DNA from: Lachnospiraceae bacterium
GTDB lineage: Bacteria; Bacillota; Clostridia; Lachnospirales; Lachnospiraceae
Assembly (NCBI GenBank): GCA_017469935.1
Contig: JAFUFL010000035.1
Location: forward strand, 1 to 64,000
Length of the DNA stretch: 64,000 nt
Reading direction: 5' to 3'
Numbering within the stretch: the first letter of the stretch is position 1; each line of letters opens with the position of its first letter. The position numbers and the translations under genes were made by a program. Below the pieces are notes generated by a model that had not been told where the DNA came from, did no database searches, and worked only from the letters and a program-made list of their open reading frames with translations. Positions 1 to 8,324 of the stretch are shown here, in pieces.

Positions 1-354
1 AACGTGCAGAAGCAGCAGGGGCGCGAAGATTCCGTGCTCTCTTTCTATAAGAAGCTGGTCGCGCTGCGAAAAGATCCCTTATACAAGGAGACTTTCGTCT
101 ACGGCGATTTCGAGCCCTGCGAGGGCTGCGCGAGCGGCGTGATTGCCTACCTTAGAAAGAGCGCCGGGCAGACGATTCTGGTCGCGGGCAACTTTAATCC
201 GAACGGGATAACTCTCCAGCTGCCGAAAAGGGAAGAAGGAGAGACATACACAGAAGGAAAACTCCTTCTCGGAAACGGGAAGGAAGCGGCCGTCGCGGAC
301 GGGTGCGTGAGCATAGAGGGGTTCGGATGCGCCGTGTTCCTTTTGAAAGAATAA
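1..354 (+). CDS. alpha-glucosidase (GH13), C-terminal end only
   Basis: The reading frame is already open at base 1, so the gene begins before the window and only about 117 codons are seen. The pattern DSVLSFYKKLVALRKDP followed by a VYGDFE segment is the usual junction after the catalytic barrel of GH13 oligo-1,6-glucosidase or trehalose-6-phosphate hydrolase type enzymes. The remainder fits their beta-sandwich C-terminal domain, with a 'VAGNF' strand near residue 62. The catalytic residues lie outside the window, so the substrate cannot be told. The family hydrolyses alpha-glucosidic bonds in short oligosaccharides in the cytoplasm. The stop is followed after 22 bases by the glycosyltransferase start. 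Confidence 0.75.
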   Translation, partial: NVQKQQGREDSVLSFYKKLVALRKDPLYKETFVYGDFEPCEGCASGVIAYLRKSAGQTILVAGNFNPNGITLQLPKREEGETYTEGKLLLGNGKEAAVADGCVSIEGFGCAVFLLKE

Positions 355-376
355 ATACAGAGAGGAAGTCACTATT

Positions 377-1369
377 TTGGAAAACAAGCCTGTATTGTGG
401 ATCATCATTCCCTGCTACAATGAGCAGGAGGTCTTGCCGGTCACGGCGCCCATGTTTCTGAAAAAACTGGAGTTTTTAGTGCAGAGCGGGCGGGTGGACG
501 AACAGAGCAGGATCCTCTTTGTCAATGACGGGTCAAAAGACAGCACCTGGGAGATCATCAGCCGGCTGTCAGAGGAAGATCCCCGCTATATAGGAATCAG
601 CCAGAGCCGCAACAGGGGGCATCAGAACGCGCTGGTCGCCGGCATGATGGAGGCAAAGGACCGGTGCGATATCACGATCACGATCGACTGCGACGGGCAG
701 GACGACCTGAACGCCATGGACGAGATGGTGGATCAGTACCTGGACGGCTGCGAGATCGTCTACGGAGTCCGGTCGGACAGGGATACCGATACCTGGTTCA
801 AGAGGACTACGGCACAGGGATACTATAAGGTCCTGGGAAGCCTCGGCGCCGAAGTAGTGTACAACCACGCGGACTACAGGCTCGTCTCTTCCAGAGTCCT
901 TCGGGAATTCGCGAATTTTAAGGAAGTGAACCTGTATCTGCGCGGAATGTTCCCGCTGGTAGGGTTTAAGAGTACGAGCGTTTACTACAGCAGAAAAGAG
1001 AGAATGGCGGGCGAGAGCCACTATCCGCTTCGAAAGATGATCGCTCTGGCTTTTGACGGGATCACGAGCCTGAGCATAAAGCCCATTCACCTGATCACCG
1101 GACTGGGAATGTTCGTGGCGCTGATCAGTTTTGTGGGCGTGATCTGGTCGCTGGTCACCCACCTGCTGGGCGGAACGGTAGCGGGATGGGCCAGTATGAC
1201 CTGCATCATCTGCTTTCTGGGAGGGATCCAGCTCCTGAGCCTCGGCGTGATCGGAGAATACGTCGGAAAGACTTATATGGAGACCAAGCAGAGACCCAGA
1301 TATATCATAAGCGAGAGGACCTGGGAGAAGACCCGGGAGCCGCGCAGAAAAGAAAAGGACGAGAACTAA
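377..1369 (+). CDS. family 2 glycosyltransferase, membrane-anchored (DPM1/GtrB type)
   Basis: This 330-aa protein starts with TTG at 377 behind a GAGG at 362-365. It has the GT-A signatures IIIPCYNEQEVL near residue 9, NDGSKDST near residue 55 and the acidic TIDCDGQDD motif near residue 97. Two hydrophobic segments at about residues 235-260 and 275-297 form the C-terminal membrane pair typical of undecaprenyl- or dolichyl-phosphate sugar transferases. By family it would move a sugar from a nucleotide donor to a polyprenyl phosphate at the inner face of the membrane, for wall or glycolipid decoration. The actual sugar is not predictable. The stop is one base from the hslO start, so the two are probably co-transcribed. 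Confidence 0.8.
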   Translation: MENKPVLWIIIPCYNEQEVLPVTAPMFLKKLEFLVQSGRVDEQSRILFVNDGSKDSTWEIISRLSEEDPRYIGISQSRNRGHQNALVAGMMEAKDRCDITITIDCDGQDDLNAMDEMVDQYLDGCEIVYGVRSDRDTDTWFKRTTAQGYYKVLGSLGAEVVYNHADYRLVSSRVLREFANFKEVNLYLRGMFPLVGFKSTSVYYSRKERMAGESHYPLRKMIALAFDGITSLSIKPIHLITGLGMFVALISFVGVIWSLVTHLLGGTVAGWASMTCIICFLGGIQLLSLGVIGEYVGKTYMETKQRPRYIISERTWEKTREPRRKEKDEN

Positions 1370-1370
1370 A

Positions 1371-2258
1371 ATGGATTACATGATAAGAGCAACTGCCGCG
1401 GGCGCCCAGGTGCGCGCCTTTGCGGTCACTTCCAGAGATCTGGCAGCCTATGCGAGAGACGCGCATGATCTGTCCCCGGTCGCTGCCGCGGCGCTCGGCC
1501 GCACGATGAGCGCCGCCCTGATGATGGCGGATATGCTCAAGGGACCGCAGGACCTCCTGACCATCAAGATCGACGGAGACGGCCCTCTGGGAGGAATCCT
1601 TGTCACCGCGGACAACCACGGCGGCGTCAAGGGATATGTACAGAACCCGGATGTGGAGCTTCCCAATAATTCCTTCGGACACCTGAACGTGGGAGGCGCC
1701 GTAGGACGCGGAACGCTGACGGTGATCAGGGATATGGGCATGAAGGACCCTTACGTGGGCCAGACCGCCATACAGACGGGGGAGATCGCAGAGGACATCA
1801 CGTATTACTACGCGGCCTCCGAGCAGATCCCTTCTTCGGTCGGGCTGGGCGTACTGGTCAATCGGAAGGAGAAGAAGATCCTCCAGGCGGGCGGATTTAT
1901 CATTCAGCTGATGCCGTTTGCGGAGGAGGAGACGATCGCGGCCCTGGAGAAGAACCTTAAGGGAATCGATTCCGTGACCAAAATGCTGTCGGACGGCCTT
2001 ACGCCCGAGCAGATGCTGGAAAAGGTCCTTGAGGGAATGAATCCGGAGGTGACAGAGAAGACGCCCGTCGCCTTCCGATGCAACTGCGGCAGGGAGAGAT
2101 ACGAGAGAGCTCTGGTGCTGCTGGGACGGGAAGAGGTGCAGAAGATCGTCGACGACGGGGAACCCGTGGAGATCACGTGCCAGTTCTGCGGGAAAAAATA
2201 CAGTTTTTCTCCGGAAGAACTTGAGACAGTCCTGCAGAAAACTGAAAAAAAGTCGTAA
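1371..2258 (+). CDS. hslO: Hsp33 redox-regulated chaperone
   Basis: This 295-aa protein has the standard length and layout of Hsp33. An N-terminal substrate-binding domain opens with DYMIRATAAGAQVRAFAV, and a C-terminal zinc switch carries C237-N-C239 and C270-Q-F-C273. In the family these four cysteines hold zinc when reduced. Under oxidative stress they form disulfides, release zinc, and turn on holdase activity toward unfolding proteins in the cytoplasm. All four ligands are intact here. The gene starts one base after the preceding glycosyltransferase stop. It is followed by a short gap with only a weak hairpin. Confidence 0.95.
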   Translation: MDYMIRATAAGAQVRAFAVTSRDLAAYARDAHDLSPVAAAALGRTMSAALMMADMLKGPQDLLTIKIDGDGPLGGILVTADNHGGVKGYVQNPDVELPNNSFGHLNVGGAVGRGTLTVIRDMGMKDPYVGQTAIQTGEIAEDITYYYAASEQIPSSVGLGVLVNRKEKKILQAGGFIIQLMPFAEEETIAALEKNLKGIDSVTKMLSDGLTPEQMLEKVLEGMNPEVTEKTPVAFRCNCGRERYERALVLLGREEVQKIVDDGEPVEITCQFCGKKYSFSPEELETVLQKTEKKS

Positions 2259-2348
2259 GAATTGTCCGGTTCATGTTACAATACATGATTAAGGGAACGG
2301 CGATGTCCGTTTTCTTCCTCAGAAAAAGAAGAAGGAAGGGAAAAGAAA

Positions 2349-2705
2349 ATGATTGATCGAGAGGCCCGTGGCGCCGGCAGTCTGTTTGGAGGCGGCTCCG
2401 CCGGTTCGGGGGATAATAATCAGAATCGAATCGGAATCAGCAACAAGACGATCGTCTATCTTGTGATCATTGTCCTGATCGCGATTCTTTGTGTCGTATA
2501 CGGATTTCAGCTGCGCGACGCCCGCAGAGGCGGACAGGATCCGGCTGCGACGGCAGTGACCGGAGAGACCGCGGAAACTGCCGCGACGACAGAGCCCGCG
2601 GCGGAGCAGACGCCCGCAGAGGCGCCGGCCGAGCAGGCACCTGCGGAGAAGCCGGCGGAAGAACCGGCAGAGGCACCCGCTGAGGCACCTGCCGAGAAGG
2701 AATAG
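2349..2705 (+). CDS. small membrane protein with Ala/Pro/Glu-rich tail, unknown function
   Basis: The product is 118 aa. A polar, Gly-rich N-terminus is followed by one membrane span around residues 38-56 (VYLVIIVLIAILCVVYGF). The rest is a low-complexity tail of Ala, Pro, Glu and Thr, such as PAEAPAEQAPAEKPAEEPAE. A ribosome binding site AGGAAGGGAAAAG precedes the ATG. By charge and layout, the tail would sit outside the cell and could act as a spacer through the wall, but no enzymatic domain is visible. It lies between hslO and a symporter on the same strand. No homologue is recognised. Confidence 0.6.
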   Translation: MIDREARGAGSLFGGGSAGSGDNNQNRIGISNKTIVYLVIIVLIAILCVVYGFQLRDARRGGQDPAATAVTGETAETAATTEPAAEQTPAEAPAEQAPAEKPAEEPAEAPAEAPAEKE

Positions 2706-2736
2706 TAAATCAGAAACAAGGAGAGTAGTCAGAAAC

Positions 2737-4092
2737 ATGCAGCGTGAGAATTTAGGTAGTCGTTTAGGATTCATTCTGATCAGCGCGGGATGCGCGATCG
2801 GTATCGGAAATGTTTGGAAATTCCCGTATCTGTGCGGACAGAGCGGAGGCGGACTTTTTGTACTTATCTATCTGTTCTTCCTGATCGTGCTGGGACTTCC
2901 GGCCATGACAATGGAATTTGCGATGGGGCGCGCTTCGAGAAAGAGCCCGGTGAGAATGTACCAGGAGCTCGAGCCCAAGGGATCCAAATGGCATCTGCAC
3001 GGGTTTTTGTGCATGATCGGCAACTACCTGCTCATGATGTACTACACAACGGTAGCAGGGTGGATGCTTCAATATTTTGTCAGAACGGCAGCGGGAAGCT
3101 TCGAGAATCTTGACGCGGAGCAGGTGGCAGGTGCTTTTACCGGCGGCCTCGCAAATCCGCTGATCCAGGTGGGCTGCATGGCCATCGTCGTGGTCCTCGG
3201 ATTTTTCGTAAACTCCCAGGGGCTTCAGAACGGCCTTGAGAAGGTCACAAAAGTCATGATGCTGGCGCTGCTCGTGATCATGGTGATCCTGGCGGTCAAC
3301 AGCATTTTCCTTCCCGGAGCGGGCGAAGGACTCAAGTTCTATCTGTTCCCCAGCCTCGAGAGGGCTAAAGAAATCGGTATTTTCCAGGTAATCGTGAGCG
3401 CCATGAACCAGGCGTTCTTCACGCTCAGTATCGGCATAGGCTCCATGGCCATTTTCGGAAGCTATATCGGGCGCGACCAGGCGCTGATGGGAGAGTCCGT
3501 CAACGTCATCATTCTGGATACCTTTGTGGCGATCTGCTCGGGACTTATCATTTTCCCGGCCTGCTTCGCGTACGGTGTGCAGCCTGACAGCGGTCCGAGC
3601 CTGATCTTTATCACGCTCCCCAACATCTTCAACCACATGGCAATGGGAAGACTGTGGGGCAGCCTCTTCTTCGTATTTATGACCTTTGCGGCCTTTTCTA
3701 CGGTACTGGCCGTATTTGAGAACATTATGGCGATGTGTATGGACCAGTTCGGATGGACCAGAAAGCAGTCCGGTCTTTACAACACGATCGCGATGTTTAT
3801 TCTATCTGTTCCCTGCGCGCTGGGCTTCAATGTGTTGTCCTCGATCCAGCCGCTGGGAGAGGGCTCCTCGATCCTCGATTTCGAGGACCTGATCGTAAGT
3901 AACTATATCCTGCCCATCGGCGCGTTCATCTTCGTGCTTTTCTGCACGTCCAGATACGGCTGGGGCTGGGACAATTTCGTGAAGGAAGCAAACGAAGGAA
4001 ACGGCCTTAAGGTCCGGAAATGGATGAGGCCTTACATGACCTACGTTCTGCCTCTCATCGTCATCCTTGTATTTATTTTGGGAGTCATCTGA
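2737..4092 (+). CDS. sodium-dependent transporter, neurotransmitter:sodium symporter (SNF) family
   Basis: This 451-aa polytopic membrane protein starts with the LeuT-fold signature. SRLGFILISAGCAIGIGN leads into NVWKFPYLCG, corresponding to the unwound first helix that binds Na+ and substrate. About eleven hydrophobic segments follow, matching short bacterial members of the family. Bacterial relatives import amino acids or related amines with Na+, but the substrate cannot be deduced here. An AAGGAGA sits 15 bases before the ATG. The gene is followed 21 bases later by the L,D-transpeptidase gene on the same strand, with no terminator seen between them. Confidence 0.9.
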   Translation: MQRENLGSRLGFILISAGCAIGIGNVWKFPYLCGQSGGGLFVLIYLFFLIVLGLPAMTMEFAMGRASRKSPVRMYQELEPKGSKWHLHGFLCMIGNYLLMMYYTTVAGWMLQYFVRTAAGSFENLDAEQVAGAFTGGLANPLIQVGCMAIVVVLGFFVNSQGLQNGLEKVTKVMMLALLVIMVILAVNSIFLPGAGEGLKFYLFPSLERAKEIGIFQVIVSAMNQAFFTLSIGIGSMAIFGSYIGRDQALMGESVNVIILDTFVAICSGLIIFPACFAYGVQPDSGPSLIFITLPNIFNHMAMGRLWGSLFFVFMTFAAFSTVLAVFENIMAMCMDQFGWTRKQSGLYNTIAMFILSVPCALGFNVLSSIQPLGEGSSILDFEDLIVSNYILPIGAFIFVLFCTSRYGWGWDNFVKEANEGNGLKVRKWMRPYMTYVLPLIVILVFILGVI

Positions 4093-4113
4093 CGACCATC
4101 AAGGGAGAATCGA

Positions 4114-6189
4114 ATGTCTATATTCTTTTGGAAAAAGAAAAAAGCGAATTCTGAGCCGGAACCTGCAGTAGAGGAGCCTGTAGAGGTCGCTGCGGCCGAG
4201 GAGCCTGTTGCGGAAGCAGAGCCTGCTGAAGATGCAGTTCCTGCGGAGGCGGAGCCTGTTGAGGAGGCAGTTCCTGCGGAGGCAGAGCCTGTCGAGGAGG
4301 CAGTTCCTGCGGAGGCAGAGCCTGCTGAAGATGCAGTTCCTGCGGAGGCAGAGCCTGCTGAGGAGGCGGCTGCCGGATCAGAAGAGGTCCCTGAAGAGGG
4401 ACCGGTGACGGAAGAACCAGAAACGGAAACAGATTCCGCATCCGAAGAGGCACCGGAAGAGGAGCCGGCAGCGGAAGAGGACTTTCCCGTGGAAGAGACG
4501 GCCGCCATTCTGGAGGCGGAATCTGAGACGATTGCAGAGTCGGCGGATATTCCCGTGGAAGATGCTGCTGCGGCGGCAGATAACGCAGAGTCAGATGCCG
4601 CAGAGCCCGATGCAACAGGGGATACGATCGCTATGCCGGCGGCGGAAACCGCTGCCGCTGTCACGGACGCGACTTCGGCTCCCGAGCAATCTGAACCGGT
4701 GCATCAGCCTGAACCGGCGCCGCAGCCGGATGCCGATCCCGAGCCGGAAACGGAAGAGGATGACTATGAGGAGAGAAAGCCCAGAAAGAAGGGACATGCC
4801 CTTCTGTGGATCTTCCTCCTTCTGCTCGTCATCGGGGGAAGTTACTATTACGGCATGACCTACTCCAGGACGCACTTCCTCGAGAATACGTATATCAACG
4901 GCCAGGAGGTCAGCGGCATGACCGCGCCGCAGGTCGAGAAGATCCTGTACCAGAGCGCGGATGAGTATGAGCTCAAGATCACCTTCCGAGACGGGGAAGA
5001 AGAGACCATCACCGGATCGCAGATCGGTTACAAAGTAAAACCGGACGGAAGCGTGGACCGGATCCTCCAGTCGCAGGATCACAGGAAATGGTATATGTGC
5101 TTTTTCCGGCGCACCGACGGGGAAGTGGAGCTGAAGACTATTTACGACCCCAACCGCCTCAGAGAGGCCGTCAGCGCACTGCCGGAACTTCAGAAGGACC
5201 ACATGGTGACTCCTGTCGACGCTTATATCGAGCTGCAGGGAACCAAGTTCAATATCATCCCGGAAGTCGAGGGCAATTACGTCGAGGCCGAACTCGTGCA
5301 GAAAGCGGTAGACGAGGCCGTTCAGAAAGAAGCGACCAGTGTCGTCGTGACTGACATCGAGGGATCCTACAGGGTGCCTTCCGTCCGCGCGACGGACAAG
5401 GACATCGTCGAGAAATGTGATAACTACAATCACATGCTGGCGGGCAGCATCACATGGGATCTTCCTAACGGAGAAACGATGACGGTCGATGCCGAGACCA
5501 CTGTAAACTGGCTGTCGCAGGACGAAGACGGCAACTATTACAGGGACGAGGACCTGTGGGAAGAAAAGATCGAGTTCTGGGTGGATGAACTGGCCAGAAA
5601 CGTCAACACGGTTGGCAGGGATTGGAGCTTTGACGCGACAGGCGTGGGAAACATCACTGTCAGCGGCGGTGATTACGGCTATTCGGTCAATAAAGTAGAC
5701 GAAAGAGAAGAGGTATGGGATCTTCTGTGGGACGGCGAGTCCGAGGAGAGGGAGCCGTATTTTTACACGACCCAGTACAACAAGGGAAGCGGCATCGGCG
5801 GAACCTACATTGAGGCCAATCTGTCCCAGCAGCATGTCTATATCTATATCGACGGCGATATGGTCTTAGACACGCCTTGCGTGTCGGGAAATACCAGCAA
5901 CGGACACGGAACGCCTACGGGCGTCTATCAGATCCTCTATAAAGACACAGATACGGATCTGAAAGGACAGCAGCTCGCCAACGGCCAGTATTCGTACATT
6001 TCCCACGTGGATTACTGGATGCCGTTCTACGGCGGCTGCGGATTCCATGATGCAAGCTGGAGATCCAGCTTCGGCGGCAATATCTACAAGTACGACGGAT
6101 CCCACGGATGCGTCAATCTGCCGCCCTCTATTGCACCGACTTTCTACAACTATGTCAGAACAGGTATGCCGGTAGTGGTTTTCTATTGA
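4114..6189 (+). CDS. L,D-transpeptidase (YkuD) with acidic repeat-rich cytoplasmic N-terminus
   Basis: The product is 691 aa. Residues 1-225 are highly acidic, rich in Ala, Glu and Pro, and contain an 11-residue tandem repeat. A basic patch and one membrane span follow at about 228-250 (HALLWIFLLLLVIGGSYYYG). The extracellular part has a YkuD-associated peptidoglycan-binding segment (YINGQEVSGMTAPQVEKIL) and a C-terminal YkuD domain. The active-site motif SHGCVNL places the nucleophile at Cys666. The family cross-links or anchors peptidoglycan stem peptides through 3-3 bonds resistant to most penicillins. The long cytoplasmic acidic region is unusual and its role is unknown. A strong terminator follows. 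Confidence 0.9.
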   Translation: MSIFFWKKKKANSEPEPAVEEPVEVAAAEEPVAEAEPAEDAVPAEAEPVEEAVPAEAEPVEEAVPAEAEPAEDAVPAEAEPAEEAAAGSEEVPEEGPVTEEPETETDSASEEAPEEEPAAEEDFPVEETAAILEAESETIAESADIPVEDAAAAADNAESDAAEPDATGDTIAMPAAETAAAVTDATSAPEQSEPVHQPEPAPQPDADPEPETEEDDYEERKPRKKGHALLWIFLLLLVIGGSYYYGMTYSRTHFLENTYINGQEVSGMTAPQVEKILYQSADEYELKITFRDGEEETITGSQIGYKVKPDGSVDRILQSQDHRKWYMCFFRRTDGEVELKTIYDPNRLREAVSALPELQKDHMVTPVDAYIELQGTKFNIIPEVEGNYVEAELVQKAVDEAVQKEATSVVVTDIEGSYRVPSVRATDKDIVEKCDNYNHMLAGSITWDLPNGETMTVDAETTVNWLSQDEDGNYYRDEDLWEEKIEFWVDELARNVNTVGRDWSFDATGVGNITVSGGDYGYSVNKVDEREEVWDLLWDGESEEREPYFYTTQYNKGSGIGGTYIEANLSQQHVYIYIDGDMVLDTPCVSGNTSNGHGTPTGVYQILYKDTDTDLKGQQLANGQYSYISHVDYWMPFYGGCGFHDASWRSSFGGNIYKYDGSHGCVNLPPSIAPTFYNYVRTGMPVVVFY
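4219..4383 (+). repeat. 33-bp in-frame tandem repeat inside the L,D-transpeptidase gene
   Basis: Four full copies and one partial copy of a 33-bp unit encode EPxE(E/D)AVPAEA, with x being Ala or Val. The copies differ by a few substitutions and keep the frame. Such arrays commonly change copy number by slippage. Here that would alter only the length of the acidic cytoplasmic region. Confidence 0.85.
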
Positions 6190-6209
6190 TTTGTCGGATT
6201 TTTCAAGGG

Positions 6210-6242
6210 GGGCTGTGAAAATATCACAGCCCTCACTTTTTT
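6210..6242 (+). terminator. Rho-independent terminator after the L,D-transpeptidase gene
   Basis: A perfect 9-bp stem GGGCTGTGA / TCACAGCCC (6210-6218 and 6224-6232) with an AAATA loop is followed by CAC and a run of six T. It begins 20 bases after the stop codon. Confidence 0.9.
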
Positions 6243-6289
6243 AACTCAGGTGGGAAGTCTCCCGCTACAGGCGGTGAGTTTGAAACAAA

Positions 6290-6413
6290 CCTTATTCAGT
6301 GGCGGGAGACAATCCCCCACTGAATTAAATGATGCACACGCGTGCGGAAAGGAAGATGCTGCCAAAAAGGCAGCCCGCACGCGGCGCAGCGGCTCGCTCT
6401 GCGAGCCTTGATA
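6290..6413 (+). repeat. structured multi-hairpin intergenic element, copy 1
   Basis: Three hairpin units stand in a row. Hairpin A is TTCAGTGG(C)GGGA / TCCC(C)CCACTGAA. Unit B has a CGCGTGCGG / CCGCACGCG outer stem enclosing GCTGCC / GGCAGC. Hairpin C is GGCTCGC-TCT-GCGAGCC followed by TTGA. From the GATGCACACG linker onward the sequence recurs nearly base for base at 29209-29280, where inner stem B reads GTTGCC / GGCAAC. This is a paired change that preserves base pairing. The element lies between a terminator and the MATE gene and ends about 76 bases before its start codon. No protein coding is supported. Confidence 0.85.
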
Positions 6414-6487
6414 GCACATGAATCCGTTCCGGGCGCCGCGCCATGGAGAGGCCGGCCCGAGGCGGATGTCCGCAGCAGAGGTTTCAG

Positions 6488-7846
6488 ATGCAAAAGGATT
6501 TAACACAAGGCAACCTGTTCGGGAAGATGATTCAGTTTGCGGTTCCCTACCTGATCGCCTGCTTTCTGCAGACTTTCTACGGAATGGCGGACCTGTTCAT
6601 TACCGGACAATTTAACCAGGCGGCGGCTGTCTCCGCCGTGGCAGTGGGCAGCCAGGTCATGCACATGCTCACAGTGGTGATCGTAGGGCTCGCCATGGGC
6701 ACGACCGTCTGTATCAGCAGGTCGGTAGGCGCCGGGTCAAAAAAGCACGCCGCCGGCTTCATAGGCAACTCCGCGGTGCTTTTCGCGGGCTTTGCGGCGG
6801 TCCACACGATTCTGCTGCTCATCTGTACCGGCGGGATCCTCCGCATTCTGGCGGTCCCCGCAGAGGCAATGGAGCAGGCCAGGCAGTACCTGGTCATCTG
6901 TTTTATCGGTGTACCGTTTATTACTGCCTACAATGTAGTGAGCAGCATATTTCGCGGCCTGGGAGATACAAAGAGCCCCATGATCTTTGTCGCCATTGCG
7001 GGACTGATCAACGTGGGATTTGACTATATTTTGATCGGACCTCTGGGGATGGGCGCGGCAGGCGCGGCGATCGCGACAGTCGGCTCACAGGCTTTTTCAG
7101 TGGTGATCGCGCTTCTCTTCCTTCTGAGGGGAAAAGAGTCGCTCGGTGTCAGCCGCAAGGACTTTGTTCCAAACGGAGATTATATGGGACAGCTCCTGGG
7201 GATCGGAGTTCCGGTTGCCTTTCAGGAGGGGCTGATCCAGGTGTCCTTTCTGGTCATCACGGCGATCGCGAACAGCCGGGGCGTCGATGTAGCGGCCGCT
7301 GTCGGAATCGTGGAAAAGATCATCAGCTTCCTGTTCCTTGTCCCGTCGTCCATGCTGTCCACCGTCTCGGCGGTCACGGCGCAGAACGCGGGCGCGGGCA
7401 AGCACGACCGGGGGCGCCTGGCGCTCAGATACGGAATCAGTATCTGTGTGACAGTCGGGCTGGTTGTCTTTGTGATCTGCCAGTTCGCCTCGGAAGTCCT
7501 TGTCGGGCTGTTTGTGGTAAACGAGCCGGAAGTAGTCAGGCTGGGCGGACAGTATCTTCGCTCTTATTCGCTCGACTGCGCGGCGGCGGGCATTCAGTTC
7601 TGCTTCAGCGGGTATTTCAGCGCGTACGGAAAATCGCAGTATTCTTTCATACACAACATAATTTCCATCGCGACCGTGAGAATACCGGGCGCCTGGCTGG
7701 CTTCCGTCATGTTCCCGGAAACCCTTTATCCGATGGGACTTGCGGCGCCGATGGGGTCGCTGCTGTCGTCGGTGATCTGTGTATTCCTCTACAGGAGGCT
7801 GACGAGGGAGATTGAAGGAAACCAGGGGAGCCTGCGAAAAGCATGA
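6488..7846 (+). CDS. MATE family multidrug/Na+ antiporter
   Basis: The product is 452 aa with about twelve hydrophobic segments and the MATE opening LTQGNLFGKMIQFAVPYLIACFLQTFYGMADLF split over residues 5-37. Family members export cationic drugs or metabolites in exchange for Na+ or H+. The frame is open 45 bases further upstream, but the ATG at 6488 is chosen because it has AGAGG seven bases before it and matches the usual N-terminus. The gene follows copy 1 of the structured element and precedes the CsoR-type gene by 20 bases. No substrate can be assigned. Confidence 0.92.
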   Translation: MQKDLTQGNLFGKMIQFAVPYLIACFLQTFYGMADLFITGQFNQAAAVSAVAVGSQVMHMLTVVIVGLAMGTTVCISRSVGAGSKKHAAGFIGNSAVLFAGFAAVHTILLLICTGGILRILAVPAEAMEQARQYLVICFIGVPFITAYNVVSSIFRGLGDTKSPMIFVAIAGLINVGFDYILIGPLGMGAAGAAIATVGSQAFSVVIALLFLLRGKESLGVSRKDFVPNGDYMGQLLGIGVPVAFQEGLIQVSFLVITAIANSRGVDVAAAVGIVEKIISFLFLVPSSMLSTVSAVTAQNAGAGKHDRGRLALRYGISICVTVGLVVFVICQFASEVLVGLFVVNEPEVVRLGGQYLRSYSLDCAAAGIQFCFSGYFSAYGKSQYSFIHNIISIATVRIPGAWLASVMFPETLYPMGLAAPMGSLLSSVICVFLYRRLTREIEGNQGSLRKA

Positions 7847-7866
7847 AATAGAAGGAGACTACCATA

Positions 7867-8271
7867 ATGAGCGGGGAAGAGCATATTCACGCACAAAGCG
7901 GTGAGCATACGCATGAAGACGGCCATGTCCACGGCCATGTCCACACGCACGAGGATGGCCATACTCACACGCATGAAGGCAATCATAACCACAATCACAG
8001 CCATACACACGACCCGCAGCAGGTCCGCGCGATCGTGAACCGCCTCAAGAGGTCGATCGGCCATCTGGACAAAGTGCGCCGGATGGTGGAGGATGGAGAT
8101 GACTGTGCAGATGTATTGATTCAGCTGTCCGCGGTGAAATCGGAGATCAATAATACCGGAAAACTGATCCTGAAGCAGCACATGGAGCACTGTATTGTAG
8201 AAGCTGTAAGAGAAAACGATCAGGAAGCAATTGACAGGATGAATGAAGCGATTGATCGCTTTATGAAGTAA
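7867..8271 (+). CDS. CsoR-family metal-sensing repressor with a 17-histidine N-terminal tail
   Basis: The product is 134 aa. Residues 50-134 are a complete CsoR/RcnR (DUF156) four-helix domain. The metal site of the copper sensor CsoR is Cys-x24-His-x3-Cys. The same spacing is seen here with C80, H105 and C109, which favours Cu(I) over the nickel-type RcnR or formaldehyde-type FrmR ligand sets. Residues 1-49 are a tail with 17 histidines in HxH pairs, absent from ordinary members and resembling metal-storage tails. The protein would repress DNA until metal binds. No copper ATPase or chaperone gene is adjacent; the upstream MATE gene is the closest possible target. Confidence 0.9.
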   Translation: MSGEEHIHAQSGEHTHEDGHVHGHVHTHEDGHTHTHEGNHNHNHSHTHDPQQVRAIVNRLKRSIGHLDKVRRMVEDGDDCADVLIQLSAVKSEINNTGKLILKQHMEHCIVEAVRENDQEAIDRMNEAIDRFMK

Positions 8272-8280
8272 CGCACCACA

Positions 8281-8305
8281 CGAGGCGGATCGCTCCGCGA
8301 GCCGT
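8281..8305 (+). repeat. short hairpin before the isomerase gene (element C-like)
   Basis: GCGGA-TCGC-TCCGC (8285-8298) is followed by GAGCC and then an AAGGAGG ribosome binding site. It resembles hairpin C of the 6.3 and 29.2 kb elements but has a shorter stem. Confidence 0.45.
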
Positions 8306-8324
8306 CATATTAAGGAGGGTAATT

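Noticed and set aside
2296..2317. Terminator after hslO
   Set aside because: Only a 5-bp stem AACGG/CCGTT followed by TTTCTTCC; too weak to claim.
6246..6506. Reverse-strand frame whose peptide recurs in a reverse frame near 29.2 kb
   Set aside because: The shared peptide is only the translation of the structured intergenic repeat. There is no ribosome binding site, and the two frames end in unrelated sequence.
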